Shown one piece after another: positions 24,723 to 33,586 of a DNA stretch of 64,000 bases. Origin of the DNA: a halophilic archaeon (lineage in GTDB: Archaea > Halobacteriota > Halobacteria > Halobacteriales > Haladaptataceae); the NCBI GenBank assembly GCA_003298465.1, contig QNGA01000010.1, positions 138,647 to 202,646 of the forward strand, written 5' to 3'. The notes under the pieces are model-generated. The model worked only from the letters and a program-made list of their open reading frames with translations, did no database searches and was not told where the DNA came from. Position 1 is the stretch's first letter; each line of letters begins with the position of its first letter. Both the position numbers and the translations under genes were made by a program.

Positions 24723-25505
24723 TCAGTCGGCGCTCGCGCTTCCGTCGCTACTGCCGTCCATCTCCGCGGGGTTACCCATCCCCTCTTTGACTCCGACGTC
24801 GATGAGCAGGGCGTTGACGGGGTAGGCGAACACGAAGCCGATGGTCAACGAGAAGAACAGCGCGGTCCAGAACAGGGGCTCGGTCCACTTCGCGCCGCCG
24901 GCGAGCAGGAGGTCCGTCCCGATGGCCGTGACCTCCATGACGGTGATGCTCGGCGTCTCGGTGTAGAGGGCGTCTTTCATCGCGGTTCCGAACCCTTCGC
25001 CCTCCTGCAAGAGCGGTCCGACGGTGAGCGCGTAGCCGAACGCGTACGCGAGCGCGAACGTCACGACGGTCACCCAGAGCGTCGAGAAGCTGAGGATGAT
25101 CGTCGCGGACGTGATACCGATGACCTCGCCCAGTCCACAACCGGAGTAGCAGTGGGAGGTCGAACGGAACCCCTGCCTCCACACCGAGTCGTCGTCTATC
25201 TGCGTTCGGCCCGAGTACCAGTAGATGGCCAGTCCGACCGGTCCGGAGTACGCTACCACCAGCGTCCAGACGAGTTTCATCAGCGACGGCAGGTTCTCGT
25301 TCCGTTCGCGGACGTCCCACCAGAGGACGCCCAGCGATGCGACGTTCAGTCCGGCCCAGATTCCGAGAGTCCACCAGCTCGAAAGAATCGGCTTGACGAG
25401 CTGTCGAGCGGGCGCGAGCGCGTGTTCGACCTGCTTTCCGAAGTGAACCAACCACGGCGGTATCGGCGAACTCGCGAGCGCTATCGCTCGGAAGAGTTCG
25501 AACAT
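24723..25505 (-). CDS. DUF4396 family membrane protein
   Basis: This 260-residue membrane protein has the DUF4396 hallmark STSHCYSGCGLGEVIG (His-Cys and a second Cys) near residues 115-130. About six hydrophobic segments flank it, with PLFWTALFFSLTIGFVFAYPVNALLIDVGVKEGM at the C-terminus. In other prokaryotes DUF4396 genes often sit beside heavy-metal transport genes, and here the next gene upstream is a YHS-containing metal permease. A role in metal handling is inference. Confidence 0.82.
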   Translation of the reverse strand: MFELFRAIALASSPIPPWLVHFGKQVEHALAPARQLVKPILSSWWTLGIWAGLNVASLGVLWWDVRERNENLPSLMKLVWTLVVAYSGPVGLAIYWYSGRTQIDDDSVWRQGFRSTSHCYSGCGLGEVIGITSATIILSFSTLWVTVVTFALAYAFGYALTVGPLLQEGEGFGTAMKDALYTETPSITVMEVTAIGTDLLLAGGAKWTEPLFWTALFFSLTIGFVFAYPVNALLIDVGVKEGMGNPAEMDGSSDGSASAD

Positions 25506-25666
25506 TACGCTCTACAGTTGGGGAGTGAGCCTTACTCTTATTCTGGTTAACGACGTTCGGCTCGTAGCCGACTTCTGCACGGAAATAGAAACCGAGCGCG
25601 AGTACTCTTGGAACATCAGCCGTCGTCGGGTCCCGCCCGGCGACCTCCGCGCTCCTCCCGTTCCGT

Positions 25667-26998
25667 TCAGTCGGCGGGGTGGGCGTGCTCGCCGTGGCCG
25701 CCTTCGCCCTCCGTCGGCTCCGACCGGTGGAGCCAGTACAGGAAGAGGAAGAACGCGGTCGCGAGCACGTTCAGCACCATCTTGTAGTTCATCTCGATCT
25801 TGATCTCCGCTATCTGGGCGGTCGACCGCGGCGGGACGAGTCCGGCGCCGAGGAACAGGAAGTGGACGACGAATCCCGTGAGAACCGCCGCGAGGAAGAT
25901 CATCCCCGACAGGACGGCCGCGAACTTCGTCCCGTAGTACTCGCGGTAGGCGTCCATGATTGGCGGGACGATGAGGTCGGCGTAGATGTACGACAGCACC
26001 GAGCCGAACGGCAGGCCGTTCGTCCAGAGGACCGCTGCGAACGGGACGTTCCCGACCGAGCAGACGAACGTCGCGACGCCGATGACGGCACCGACGACGG
26101 CGGTCCAGAAGACGTACACGGGCAGTCCGAACGTCGGTTCCGCGAATATCGACGTCCAGACGCGTTCGGGGATGAATCCGGCGATGAGTCCGGCGAAGAC
26201 GAACCCGATGGCGATCTCGTCCCAGAGCATCCCCCACTCCTTCCACTGCTTGTCGGCCAGCGCCTTCCACCCCGACAGCGACGTCGCCTGCTCGCGTATC
26301 GTCGTGTTGGCCTCCTCGGGGTCGAAGCTCTCCTTGCACGACTGCGAGCAGAAGTAGTACGTCCGGCCGTCGTGTTCGGTGGAGTAGTCGGCCTCCTCGG
26401 GGTTCACCTCCATGCCGCAGACGGGGTCCTGGACGGTCGGCTGACCCTCGTCGAGGACGTTCTGGCGCGCCTGCTCGACGACCTCGTCGGGAACGACGTA
26501 GACGAACCCCAGCGCCATCAGGCCGATGAGCACGAACCCGCCGACGATATCGGCGAGGAGGAACTGCCAGCCCAGCAGGATCCAGATGACCGCGCCGATC
26601 TCGATGACGAGGTTCGTCGACGCGAACATGAACGCGCCGAGGGTCGCCGCCGCCGACCCGCCCTTCTTGAAGAGGTTCTTCGCGGTCGCGATGGCGCTGT
26701 ACGAACACGACGAGGAGACGAATCCGAACAGCGACCCGTAGCCGATTTCGCGCGGGCCGTGCCCGTCCAGCAGGTCGGCGACCGCCTCGTTGGACGTCCA
26801 CGCCTCCACGCCGCCCGCGATGGCGAACCCGACGACAAGCGCCCACCACGTGATCCACGCCATCGCCGCCGTCGTCGTCACGAACTGATGCGTGCTCTCG
26901 GCGAAGAACGCACCCAGCGGCTTCGACGTGGTGAACGCGCCGACACCGACCGTCGCGAGCGCGATGATCGCGAGGATCGCGTACTCCTTTCTCTCCAT
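25667..26998 (-). CDS. SO_0444-type metal efflux permease with inserted YHS domain
   Basis: This 443-residue membrane protein has two homologous permease halves: the first holds SLFGFVSSSCSYSAIATAKNLFKKGGS with its Ser/Cys-rich turn, the second FVCSVGNVPFAAVLW. Between them, at residues ~189-232, is a YHS domain with VCGMEV and YYFCSQSCKESF, whose cysteines would bind copper, zinc or a similar metal. The C-terminus has a His-rich tail (HGEHAHPAD). The architecture fits a Cu/Zn or arsenical permease of the DUF318 superfamily. The YHS insertion suggests cytosolic metal capture before export. It lies 161 bases upstream of the DUF4396 gene on the same strand. Confidence 0.85.
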   Translation of the reverse strand: MERKEYAILAIIALATVGVGAFTTSKPLGAFFAESTHQFVTTTAAMAWITWWALVVGFAIAGGVEAWTSNEAVADLLDGHGPREIGYGSLFGFVSSSCSYSAIATAKNLFKKGGSAAATLGAFMFASTNLVIEIGAVIWILLGWQFLLADIVGGFVLIGLMALGFVYVVPDEVVEQARQNVLDEGQPTVQDPVCGMEVNPEEADYSTEHDGRTYYFCSQSCKESFDPEEANTTIREQATSLSGWKALADKQWKEWGMLWDEIAIGFVFAGLIAGFIPERVWTSIFAEPTFGLPVYVFWTAVVGAVIGVATFVCSVGNVPFAAVLWTNGLPFGSVLSYIYADLIVPPIMDAYREYYGTKFAAVLSGMIFLAAVLTGFVVHFLFLGAGLVPPRSTAQIAEIKIEMNYKMVLNVLATAFFLFLYWLHRSEPTEGEGGHGEHAHPAD

Positions 26999-27259
26999 GG
27001 TCGTGTGTACGGCCTCTCCACCTAACGCGGTTGTGCCTAACGCACCCCGGTGAACTCACTCCGATTTTTCCGGGTCGTTAACCCCTCGGCCGCCGGCGGG
27101 TCGCTCGCAGTCCGTCGGCGCGTGCGGTACGATACGGCCACGACTCTCGTTCGTCGACGCCTCGCCCCCGCGTGCTCGTGACGGCGATGCCCGAACGCGG
27201 TGCGACGGGAGTCGCATCCCCCATTACGCTCATTCCGTTCCGCGTCCCTACCGTAAACG

Positions 27260-27964
27260 ATGGCTCGCGATTCACCGGACGACGGCGATTCCACCGACGC
27301 CGAGGACGAAGAACTCGGTCGGGGACTACTGGAGGAGAACATGGGGCCGAGTTCCTCGGCGGCGCATCTCTACCGGGGCGAAATCCACCGGATGCGATTC
27401 TGGCGCGAGCGGCTCGACCAGACGACGTACTGGGCTATCGTCATCATGAGCGCGATCCTGACGTGGACCTTCTCGAGCAGGGACAACCCCCACTACATTC
27501 TGCTCCTGGGCATGGCGGCGCTGACGGCGTTCCTGTTCATCGAGGCCCGGCGCTATCGGGGCTACGACATCTGGCGCGGACGCGTCCGAACGCTCCAGCG
27601 GAACGTCTTCGCGTACGGACTCGACCCCTCCGCCGGCATCGAGGACCCCGACTGGCGCAGGGAGCTGAGCCAGGATTACCGCACGCCGACGGTAAAGATC
27701 ACGATCGAGGAGTCGGTCGCCCATCGGCTTCGACGGGTCTACCTGCTGTTGTTCACGATCATGCTCGCCGCGTGGGTCGTCCGAATCGCGGCGTTCGCGC
27801 CGCGACCGTGGCCCGCCAGCGCCGCCATCGGCCGGATACCCGGTCTGCTGGTGTCCGGGGTCGTCGCGGCGTCCTATCTCGTCGCCGTCGTCGTCGCTCT
27901 GCGGCCCCGGACGTGGCACGCCGAGGACGAACTCCACGACCGGTCCGTCGGCAAGCATCGCTGA
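27260..27964 (+). CDS. DUF2270 domain protein
   Basis: This 234-residue protein has an acidic N-terminus, the motif HLYRGEIHRMRFWRERLDQTTYWAIVIMSAILTWTFSS, then FLFIEARRYRGYDIWRGRVRTLQRNVFA, typical of DUF2270. There are about four transmembrane segments. Function is unknown. Confidence 0.85.
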   Translation: MARDSPDDGDSTDAEDEELGRGLLEENMGPSSSAAHLYRGEIHRMRFWRERLDQTTYWAIVIMSAILTWTFSSRDNPHYILLLGMAALTAFLFIEARRYRGYDIWRGRVRTLQRNVFAYGLDPSAGIEDPDWRRELSQDYRTPTVKITIEESVAHRLRRVYLLLFTIMLAAWVVRIAAFAPRPWPASAAIGRIPGLLVSGVVAASYLVAVVVALRPRTWHAEDELHDRSVGKHR

Positions 27965-28106
27965 CGGACTCCTTCGAGCGACCGACGTCGGCGGCCGCGG
28001 TCGCCTCGACGCCGCGACGCTCTCGACCGACGACGTGCGTCTCACCTTCGGACTACTCCCCGAGTGACGGAAACGATTTTTTCGCTGGGGGGCCAGGATA
28101 GTCGGG

Positions 28107-28553
28107 ATGACTGCCGTCTACGACCTGACAGCCGAGGACGCTCCGGCACTGACGGCCCTGTACGGAGAGTACGGGTGGTGGGACGACCGCGAGGTCGACG
28201 CCGTCCGGGAGGCGCTCGCCGAGACGGAGGTCGCCGTCGGCGTCGAAGACGATGGCGAACTCGTGGCCGCGGCGCGGGTTCTCACCGACTTCACGTACTA
28301 CTGCACCGTCTACGACGTCATCGTCGCCGCCGACCGCCGCGGTGAGGGCTTCGGTGAGACGCTCCTGAACGCGGTCCTCGACCATCCCGAACTGCAGTCC
28401 GTCCAGGGACTTTCGCTACTCTGTCGCCGCGGGCTGGTGTCGTTCTACGAGTCGGTCGGATTCGACCCGTCCGACCGCGACGTCGAGATTCCCGAGGGCG
28501 GAACCGAGGAACTGGTCAGGATGAGGTACGAGCGGGACGATTGGTCGACGTGA
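28107..28553 (+). CDS. GNAT family N-acetyltransferase
   Basis: This 148-residue protein has the GNAT core: AARVLTDFTYYCTVYDVIVAADRRGEGFGETLLNAVL, where the acetyl-CoA pyrophosphate-binding loop is RRGEGFG, followed by GLSLLCRRGLVSFYESVGFDPSD. It would transfer an acetyl group to an amine of unknown identity. A T-rich stretch at about 28074-28082 lies some 25-30 bases before the ATG. Its stop abuts the norB relic on the other strand. Confidence 0.9.
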   Translation: MTAVYDLTAEDAPALTALYGEYGWWDDREVDAVREALAETEVAVGVEDDGELVAAARVLTDFTYYCTVYDVIVAADRRGEGFGETLLNAVLDHPELQSVQGLSLLCRRGLVSFYESVGFDPSDRDVEIPEGGTEELVRMRYERDDWST

Positions 28554-28720
28554 CCGGCCGCTCGGGCGATGAACTTCGTCTCGAGCCGCAACGCGTCCGC
28601 AGTGAAGTCGACGCCGAAGGACGCGCCGTTCCCGAGAATCGCTCCGTGGTTCATCGTGCCTTCGGACTGGAACGCGGCCGTGCCACGCTGAATCTCGAAT
28701 CCCACCCTGGTTCCCTCCGT
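28554..28720 (-). pseudogene. norB: Fragment of a quinol-type nitric oxide reductase gene (norB)
   Basis: On the minus strand a frame of about 55 codons reads GFEIQRGTAAFQSEG, then MNHGAILGNGASFGVDFTADAL, then RLETKFIARAAG. This matches the N-terminal periplasmic segment of qNOR-type NorB, where an x-G-x-x-x-F-Q-x-x-G-L-M-x-x-G-S-x-x-G-x-G-A-x-x-G-x-D-x-T-A-x-x-L pattern precedes the catalytic membrane part. An in-frame stop lies just upstream (about 28721), and downstream the frame runs into the GNAT gene. The 14-helix catalytic domain is absent. It is a relic of denitrification genes lost by deletion. The identification rests on motif recall. Confidence 0.55.
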
Positions 28721-29148
28721 TCACGACGAGTAGGCCCCCGCGAACGGTAACGAATCGTCGTTCGTGACGGTCGATTCCACTCTCTAGTAACGCGGAAGAG
28801 AAACGAACGGCTCGAACCCCGGAATCGCGTTCCGGTCGCTTCGCCGTAAAACTTTAGAGGTACTGCGGTGAATCACCGTACGGCGAGGGTCCCCGAACGT
28901 TCGTTCGCGTCTGGCGCCATCACCACGACGCCTTCGACGTGCCCCTCGCCGCCCTGGTTATCCCGTTTGCCCGAGGACGCGACGTTCCCACGACGACCGA
29001 CACGAACGCACACTGCACGCTTCTCGGGGTATCTCGTCGACGCCAGCGACGGCCATCCCCGGACGGCTACCCTCCGCAGATTCGTAAGATGACATACCAT
29101 AATACAACAAAATAAGTACTATACTTTTCCAGTTACATCGTCGTAGAT
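28721..29148. other. Intergenic stretch with the promoter of the M14 peptidase gene
   Basis: No gene seen in about 430 bases. The last 60 bases become AT-rich, with TACTATACTT at 29117-29126, about 27 bases before the ATG at 29149. Confidence 0.5.
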
Positions 29149-30480
29149 ATGGATCGCAGAACGTACCTGACGGCGCTCGGCGCGACGGTCGCGGGCGCGG
29201 CGACGACGGGCATCGCCGCCGCGAAAGACCATCCCACCTATCGCCCGGGCGGCCCCTGGCCGGGGCAGTTGCAGGCGATCAACCTGAACGGACTGCTCAC
29301 CAACGAGCAACTCGCGGAGCGCCTACAGCAGATCGACCGACGGAGCGACAGGCTCGACCTCCGCCAGATCGGCCAGTCGGCGGGACGGAACGCCCCGATA
29401 TGGGAGGCGACGGTCGGCTCCGGCGACACGAACGTCCACCTCATCACGCAGATTCACGGCGACGAACCCGTGGGGACCGAGGTCGCGGTGGACCTCCTCC
29501 GCGAACTCGCGCTGAGCGACTCCCGGCAAGTCCGGTCGATTCTCGACGAACTCACGCTCACCGTCGTACCGCGCGTCAACCCCGACGGGGCGATGTTCCA
29601 CTACGACATCGACGACGACGGTCGCAGCGAGTGGGTCGGTCGACGGACGAACACCCAGCGGTGGAACGCCGACGACTCGCGACACGAACCCTGGTACCAT
29701 TACACGCACCCGGCCGGAACGACACCCGGCTACGACATGAACCGGGATTTCAACGTCCGGCCTCCCTCCGAGTTCGACCCGCGGACCGACACCGAACCCG
29801 AGTGGTGGTCGCAGGTGGACGGGGACTGGTACCTGGACATGCCGTACGAGGGATACACGCTGCTCGCGAGCGGTCTTCGGCTGGCGCCCGAAGTCAGGGC
29901 CGTCACGCGGTCGTATCTCGACGCCGCCCCCGACATCGCCATCACGCATCACCACCAGGGCGCCTATCTCGTCCCGGACTCCGGGAACGGAAACGGGCCC
30001 GCCGACCAGACCATCATGAGCGTCATGGGACAGTACGGACCGGCGTACATCGAGGAGTCGCCGTTCTACGACCCGGACGTCCCCGTCGAACAGGTCGTCA
30101 ACCCGTTCGTCGACGCGGCCACCAGCACGCGATCGCTCCGCCTCAACGCGCTCGTCGCGAACGCGCTCGCCGAGCGCGGCAACAGCGTCTTCGACACCAT
30201 CACCCGGTACAGCTACCTCCCGCTGTGGGGGTCGTATCTCGACGCCCTGACGCCGCACACGGACGCCGCCGGCATGCTTTACGAGGTATCCTACCAGACC
30301 GACGACCGCGGCCAGATGTCGCTCGGGCGGATGGTCGAGGCGACGAGAGTCGGCTTCGTCGAATCGCTCGAAGCGCTGGCGACGGAGACGCTCGACCAGG
30401 TGTCGGCGAGCGACTACTTCGACATCCCGACGCACGGGGAGCCGCTCGACAACCCCCACCTGAGCATGCGACGGCGCTAG
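29149..30480 (+). CDS. Exported M14-family zinc carboxypeptidase
   Basis: This 443-residue protein begins with MDRRTYLTALGATVAGAATTGIAAA, a twin-arginine-type signal, so it acts outside the membrane. Zinc ligands His103 and Glu106 are in IHGDEPVG (HxxE), with the third ligand in the HHHQG cluster near residue 265 and a catalytic Glu in MLYEVSYQT near 385. It would trim C-terminal residues from peptides or cleave a peptidoglycan-like or glycopeptide substrate. Another M14 gene follows about 240 bases downstream, and a peptide importer lies a few kilobases further on. Confidence 0.88.
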   Translation: MDRRTYLTALGATVAGAATTGIAAAKDHPTYRPGGPWPGQLQAINLNGLLTNEQLAERLQQIDRRSDRLDLRQIGQSAGRNAPIWEATVGSGDTNVHLITQIHGDEPVGTEVAVDLLRELALSDSRQVRSILDELTLTVVPRVNPDGAMFHYDIDDDGRSEWVGRRTNTQRWNADDSRHEPWYHYTHPAGTTPGYDMNRDFNVRPPSEFDPRTDTEPEWWSQVDGDWYLDMPYEGYTLLASGLRLAPEVRAVTRSYLDAAPDIAITHHHQGAYLVPDSGNGNGPADQTIMSVMGQYGPAYIEESPFYDPDVPVEQVVNPFVDAATSTRSLRLNALVANALAERGNSVFDTITRYSYLPLWGSYLDALTPHTDAAGMLYEVSYQTDDRGQMSLGRMVEATRVGFVESLEALATETLDQVSASDYFDIPTHGEPLDNPHLSMRRR

Positions 30481-30717
30481 TACGTCTCCCCCGACGTTCG
30501 ACCGCACGGACGGAGCGTACCGCCGTCCCGGGGCCGTCCCACGGTCGCATTCTGGGATTTCGACCCGAGGTCGACGAGTGAGGACCGCTACGACCGAGTC
30601 AGGTAATAAAATCTCCTTCGAAGATATTTTAACTTTATAATTCTCACAATAAATTAATCTATCCTCGTTACCATTACCCACACTGCTCGCTGGCGCACGC
30701 AGCGAGCGGACCCAACC
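30481..30717 (+). promoter_or_regulatory. AT-rich promoter and leader hairpin of the large M14 gene
   Basis: The strongest AT-rich stretch here, about 30600-30665, includes AACTTTATAA at 30631-30640. A perfect 8-bp hairpin, GCTCGCTG-N7-CAGCGAGC, occupies 30685-30707 and ends 10 bases before the ATG at 30718. If transcription starts near 30660, the hairpin is in the 5' leader and could mask the start. Confidence 0.5.
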
Positions 30718-33540
30718 ATGTCAGAAACACCCGGCGGTTCCGACGACGGATCGCGCTTCGAACGGAGCAGCATCTCGCGGCGTCAGTTCGTCAGGCTCTC
30801 CGCCGCGACGGCCGGCGCACTGACGCTTCCCGGCAACGCCGTCGCGGACACCACCTCGCCGAAGTTCTCGGACCTGTACGAGTACGTCATTACCCACGTC
30901 CCCGAGGACTACTCCGTCCCGACGCTCGTCGAACTCTCCGATACGGCCGGCTTCCGGGAGCTAGCGGCCAACGGCTTCGACCCCGTCACGACCACTTCCC
31001 CCACTATCGCGGCGTACGTCTCGGTCACGCCGGCCGACGTCGACGCCGTCACCAGCGTCGACAGCGTCACGGCGCTGCGCTACTCGCCAGGCTCGAACCC
31101 CTTCTGGCTGCTAGACCACTACCCGGACGGCGTCTTCCCCGGCCCCGACGAAAGCGTCGACTTCATCGACTTCGAACAGATGGTCGACGGTATGCGGTAC
31201 CTGGAGGAACGGAACGACGACCGGATGCGGTTCTACTCCGTCGGCGAGAGCCCCGGCCACTACAACCTCTTTCTCGACGAGGATGGCCCACAGAACCTCT
31301 GGGTCGCCGAACTGACGAACGACGTCCACGACGCCGCCGCCTTCGCGGAGAAACAGAAAGTCGTCTTCACCCTCTCGATACACGGCGACGAGCGGTCCGG
31401 GGCGGAGGCGGGCACGCGATTCGTCGAGCAACTCCTCGTTGGCGACGAACCCGACGTCGAGGCCCTGCTCGACGACGTCGTCCTCGTGTTCCTCTACCCG
31501 AACCCCGACGGCTGGGTCGCGCGCAACCAGCAGTACCGCGTCGACACCGACGGCGACGGCGAACCGGAGCACAACTCCTTCAAGCGCGTCACCGCGACGG
31601 GCGTCGATCCGAACCGCCAGTACCCGACCGTCGGTTGGATCGACAGCGAACACAATCCGGCCGAGCCGGACGGAACCGACCTGGTGGACGACGAGCCAGG
31701 TATCGACGGCGACGTACCTCCCCGGTACACCGACACCGTCCCGGACGCGCTCGACATCGTCGAGTTCCTCCGTGGGTACGACAACGTCCGCATCGGTTCG
31801 GACCTCCACGGTATGTTCTGGTCCTCGGACTTCATCGAGGGCCTCATCGTCAACGACCAGTACGACACCGACGAGTTCCACGACCTCTACGAGTGGAACC
31901 GTCGCACCGAGCGTCGGGTCGAGAACGCGCTCGCCGACGAACTCGACGCTCACCGGGAACGGTTCAGGGAACTGAACGAGACGTACGGAAACGAGTGGGG
32001 ATTCGACGGCTCGACGCTGCCGACGCCGGAGGAGGCGTACGACTACGGGACGATTCTCGATACGATCGGCTACACGACGAGCGGCACGCTCATCAGCTGG
32101 ATGAGCCACCCCCGTGACCAGGGCGGGCTCGACATCCAGATGATGGCCCACGAGATGGGCTGGGACAACCGCGTTCTCGACCGGATTCCGTTCCGTCCCT
32201 GGCTCGTCGACCTCCAGATCACCGGCTACCAGGAGGTGATACGGGAAACCGCCCAGCACGCCGTACGGACGGTCACCGGGACGATAGAGACGGGCGGCGA
32301 AACCACGGCCTACGTCGACACGGACGCCCTCACCCGGACGTCGGCCGCGCTGTCGTTCACCGACGCACGGACGCGGACGACGACGCACCACGTCACCGTC
32401 GGCCCGGCACCCGAGCGAGTCACTCTCGACGTCCCGGATGCGTCGCGGTCCGTCTCGGTGTCGCTGACGGCGTCGGGGTTGATACTGGCGCGGCTCCGCA
32501 CCCCGACGGGGCGCGTCGTGCAGCGATACAACGCCGCCGCGGCCGACTCGTCCGAGGGAAGCGTCGAGTGGACCGTCCAGACGCCCCGCGCCGGTGAGTG
32601 GACCATCGACGTCAAGACGGTCGGTGGTTCGAAGGAGGCGGCGGTGACGGTCCGAGAGTCGCTCGTCCTCACCGACACCGACGACGCGGTCACGGCGCCC
32701 GACCCGGTCGACGTCCTCGGCTACCAGCAGCGACCGTACAGCGTGTCGCCTCTGGAGTACTTCCCGGACTACGCGGCGGCTATCTCGGGAGGCGACCGGC
32801 GGGCGACGAACGACGGGCGGCGACGGAACGAACGCGGCAACGGTAACGTGGTCGATGACGTGACGGGGGTTACGGTCGACGACGTCGGCGACGGCGCGCT
32901 GTTCCGCGGTCGGAGCCACCGGCGGGCGGTCGACAACCTCGTCGTCAACCACGCGCGAGGCGCGTCGAGTGACGCGTACACGGCCGAACTGGACAGGTTC
33001 GTCGAAGCGGGAGGTACCCTCGTCCTGACCGACCGCGGCGTGTCGCTGCTGGCCGCGCTCGAAAACGACCTCGTCGACGCGATCGGCGACGAGGACGTCA
33101 CCGAAATCGAACGGTTCAGCGCGTTCCTCTCGGAACGCGTCGGCGACCATCCGCTGCTCGCCGACACGCGTCCGATTCAGCGGGAACTGTGGAAGCCGGC
33201 GCCGCTCGGCTACCCCATCTCGACGCCGGGCACCGCGCCGCTCACGGTCGTCGAACCGGCGGCGTTCGCGGCCGCCGGCGGCACCGTCGCGGGGTACACG
33301 AACGCGACCGGCGGTTCGGGACGGTACGTCTCCGCCGGTTCGTTCACGGACGGCGACGGAGAAATCCACGTCGTCGGCGGCTTGCTGCCGCCGGCGCACC
33401 AGTCCAGTCTCCACCCCTTCGGAATGCTGGACTACACGGCGACGTTCCTGGGACACACCGTGCTGACGAATGCTCTCGGACACCGGCAACTCCGGTACGT
33501 CGACGGCGAGTTGGTGGCGACGTACGGTAATCTGGAGTAG
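30718..33540 (+). CDS. Large Tat-exported M14-family carboxypeptidase with C-terminal glutamine-amidotransferase-like domain
   Basis: This 940-residue protein starts with a Tat signal (SISRRQFVRLSAATAGALTLPG). The M14 domain follows, with HGDERSG (His222 and Glu225 as zinc ligands), RVNP-like FLYPNPDGW, SDLHGMF for the third ligand, and MMAHEMGWDN for the catalytic Glu. Residues ~520-650 form a beta-sandwich (TIETGGETTAYV...WTIDVKTVGG), and the last ~270 residues (AVDNLVVNHARGASSDAYTAELDRFVEAGGTLVLTDRG) look like a class-I amidotransferase fold without an obvious catalytic Cys. It probably digests extracellular peptides or glycopeptides. Confidence 0.85.
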   Translation: MSETPGGSDDGSRFERSSISRRQFVRLSAATAGALTLPGNAVADTTSPKFSDLYEYVITHVPEDYSVPTLVELSDTAGFRELAANGFDPVTTTSPTIAAYVSVTPADVDAVTSVDSVTALRYSPGSNPFWLLDHYPDGVFPGPDESVDFIDFEQMVDGMRYLEERNDDRMRFYSVGESPGHYNLFLDEDGPQNLWVAELTNDVHDAAAFAEKQKVVFTLSIHGDERSGAEAGTRFVEQLLVGDEPDVEALLDDVVLVFLYPNPDGWVARNQQYRVDTDGDGEPEHNSFKRVTATGVDPNRQYPTVGWIDSEHNPAEPDGTDLVDDEPGIDGDVPPRYTDTVPDALDIVEFLRGYDNVRIGSDLHGMFWSSDFIEGLIVNDQYDTDEFHDLYEWNRRTERRVENALADELDAHRERFRELNETYGNEWGFDGSTLPTPEEAYDYGTILDTIGYTTSGTLISWMSHPRDQGGLDIQMMAHEMGWDNRVLDRIPFRPWLVDLQITGYQEVIRETAQHAVRTVTGTIETGGETTAYVDTDALTRTSAALSFTDARTRTTTHHVTVGPAPERVTLDVPDASRSVSVSLTASGLILARLRTPTGRVVQRYNAAAADSSEGSVEWTVQTPRAGEWTIDVKTVGGSKEAAVTVRESLVLTDTDDAVTAPDPVDVLGYQQRPYSVSPLEYFPDYAAAISGGDRRATNDGRRRNERGNGNVVDDVTGVTVDDVGDGALFRGRSHRRAVDNLVVNHARGASSDAYTAELDRFVEAGGTLVLTDRGVSLLAALENDLVDAIGDEDVTEIERFSAFLSERVGDHPLLADTRPIQRELWKPAPLGYPISTPGTAPLTVVEPAAFAAAGGTVAGYTNATGGSGRYVSAGSFTDGDGEIHVVGGLLPPAHQSSLHPFGMLDYTATFLGHTVLTNALGHRQLRYVDGELVATYGNLE

Positions 33541-33586
33541 GCCGACTCCGGTCACTTCTTCCGGACGTCGACGCCCGACGGGCCGT

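Noticed and set aside
28445..28705. The NorB-like frame as a working gene
   Set aside because: It covers only the extracytoplasmic N-terminal segment, has a stop just upstream and overlaps the GNAT gene; the catalytic helices are missing.
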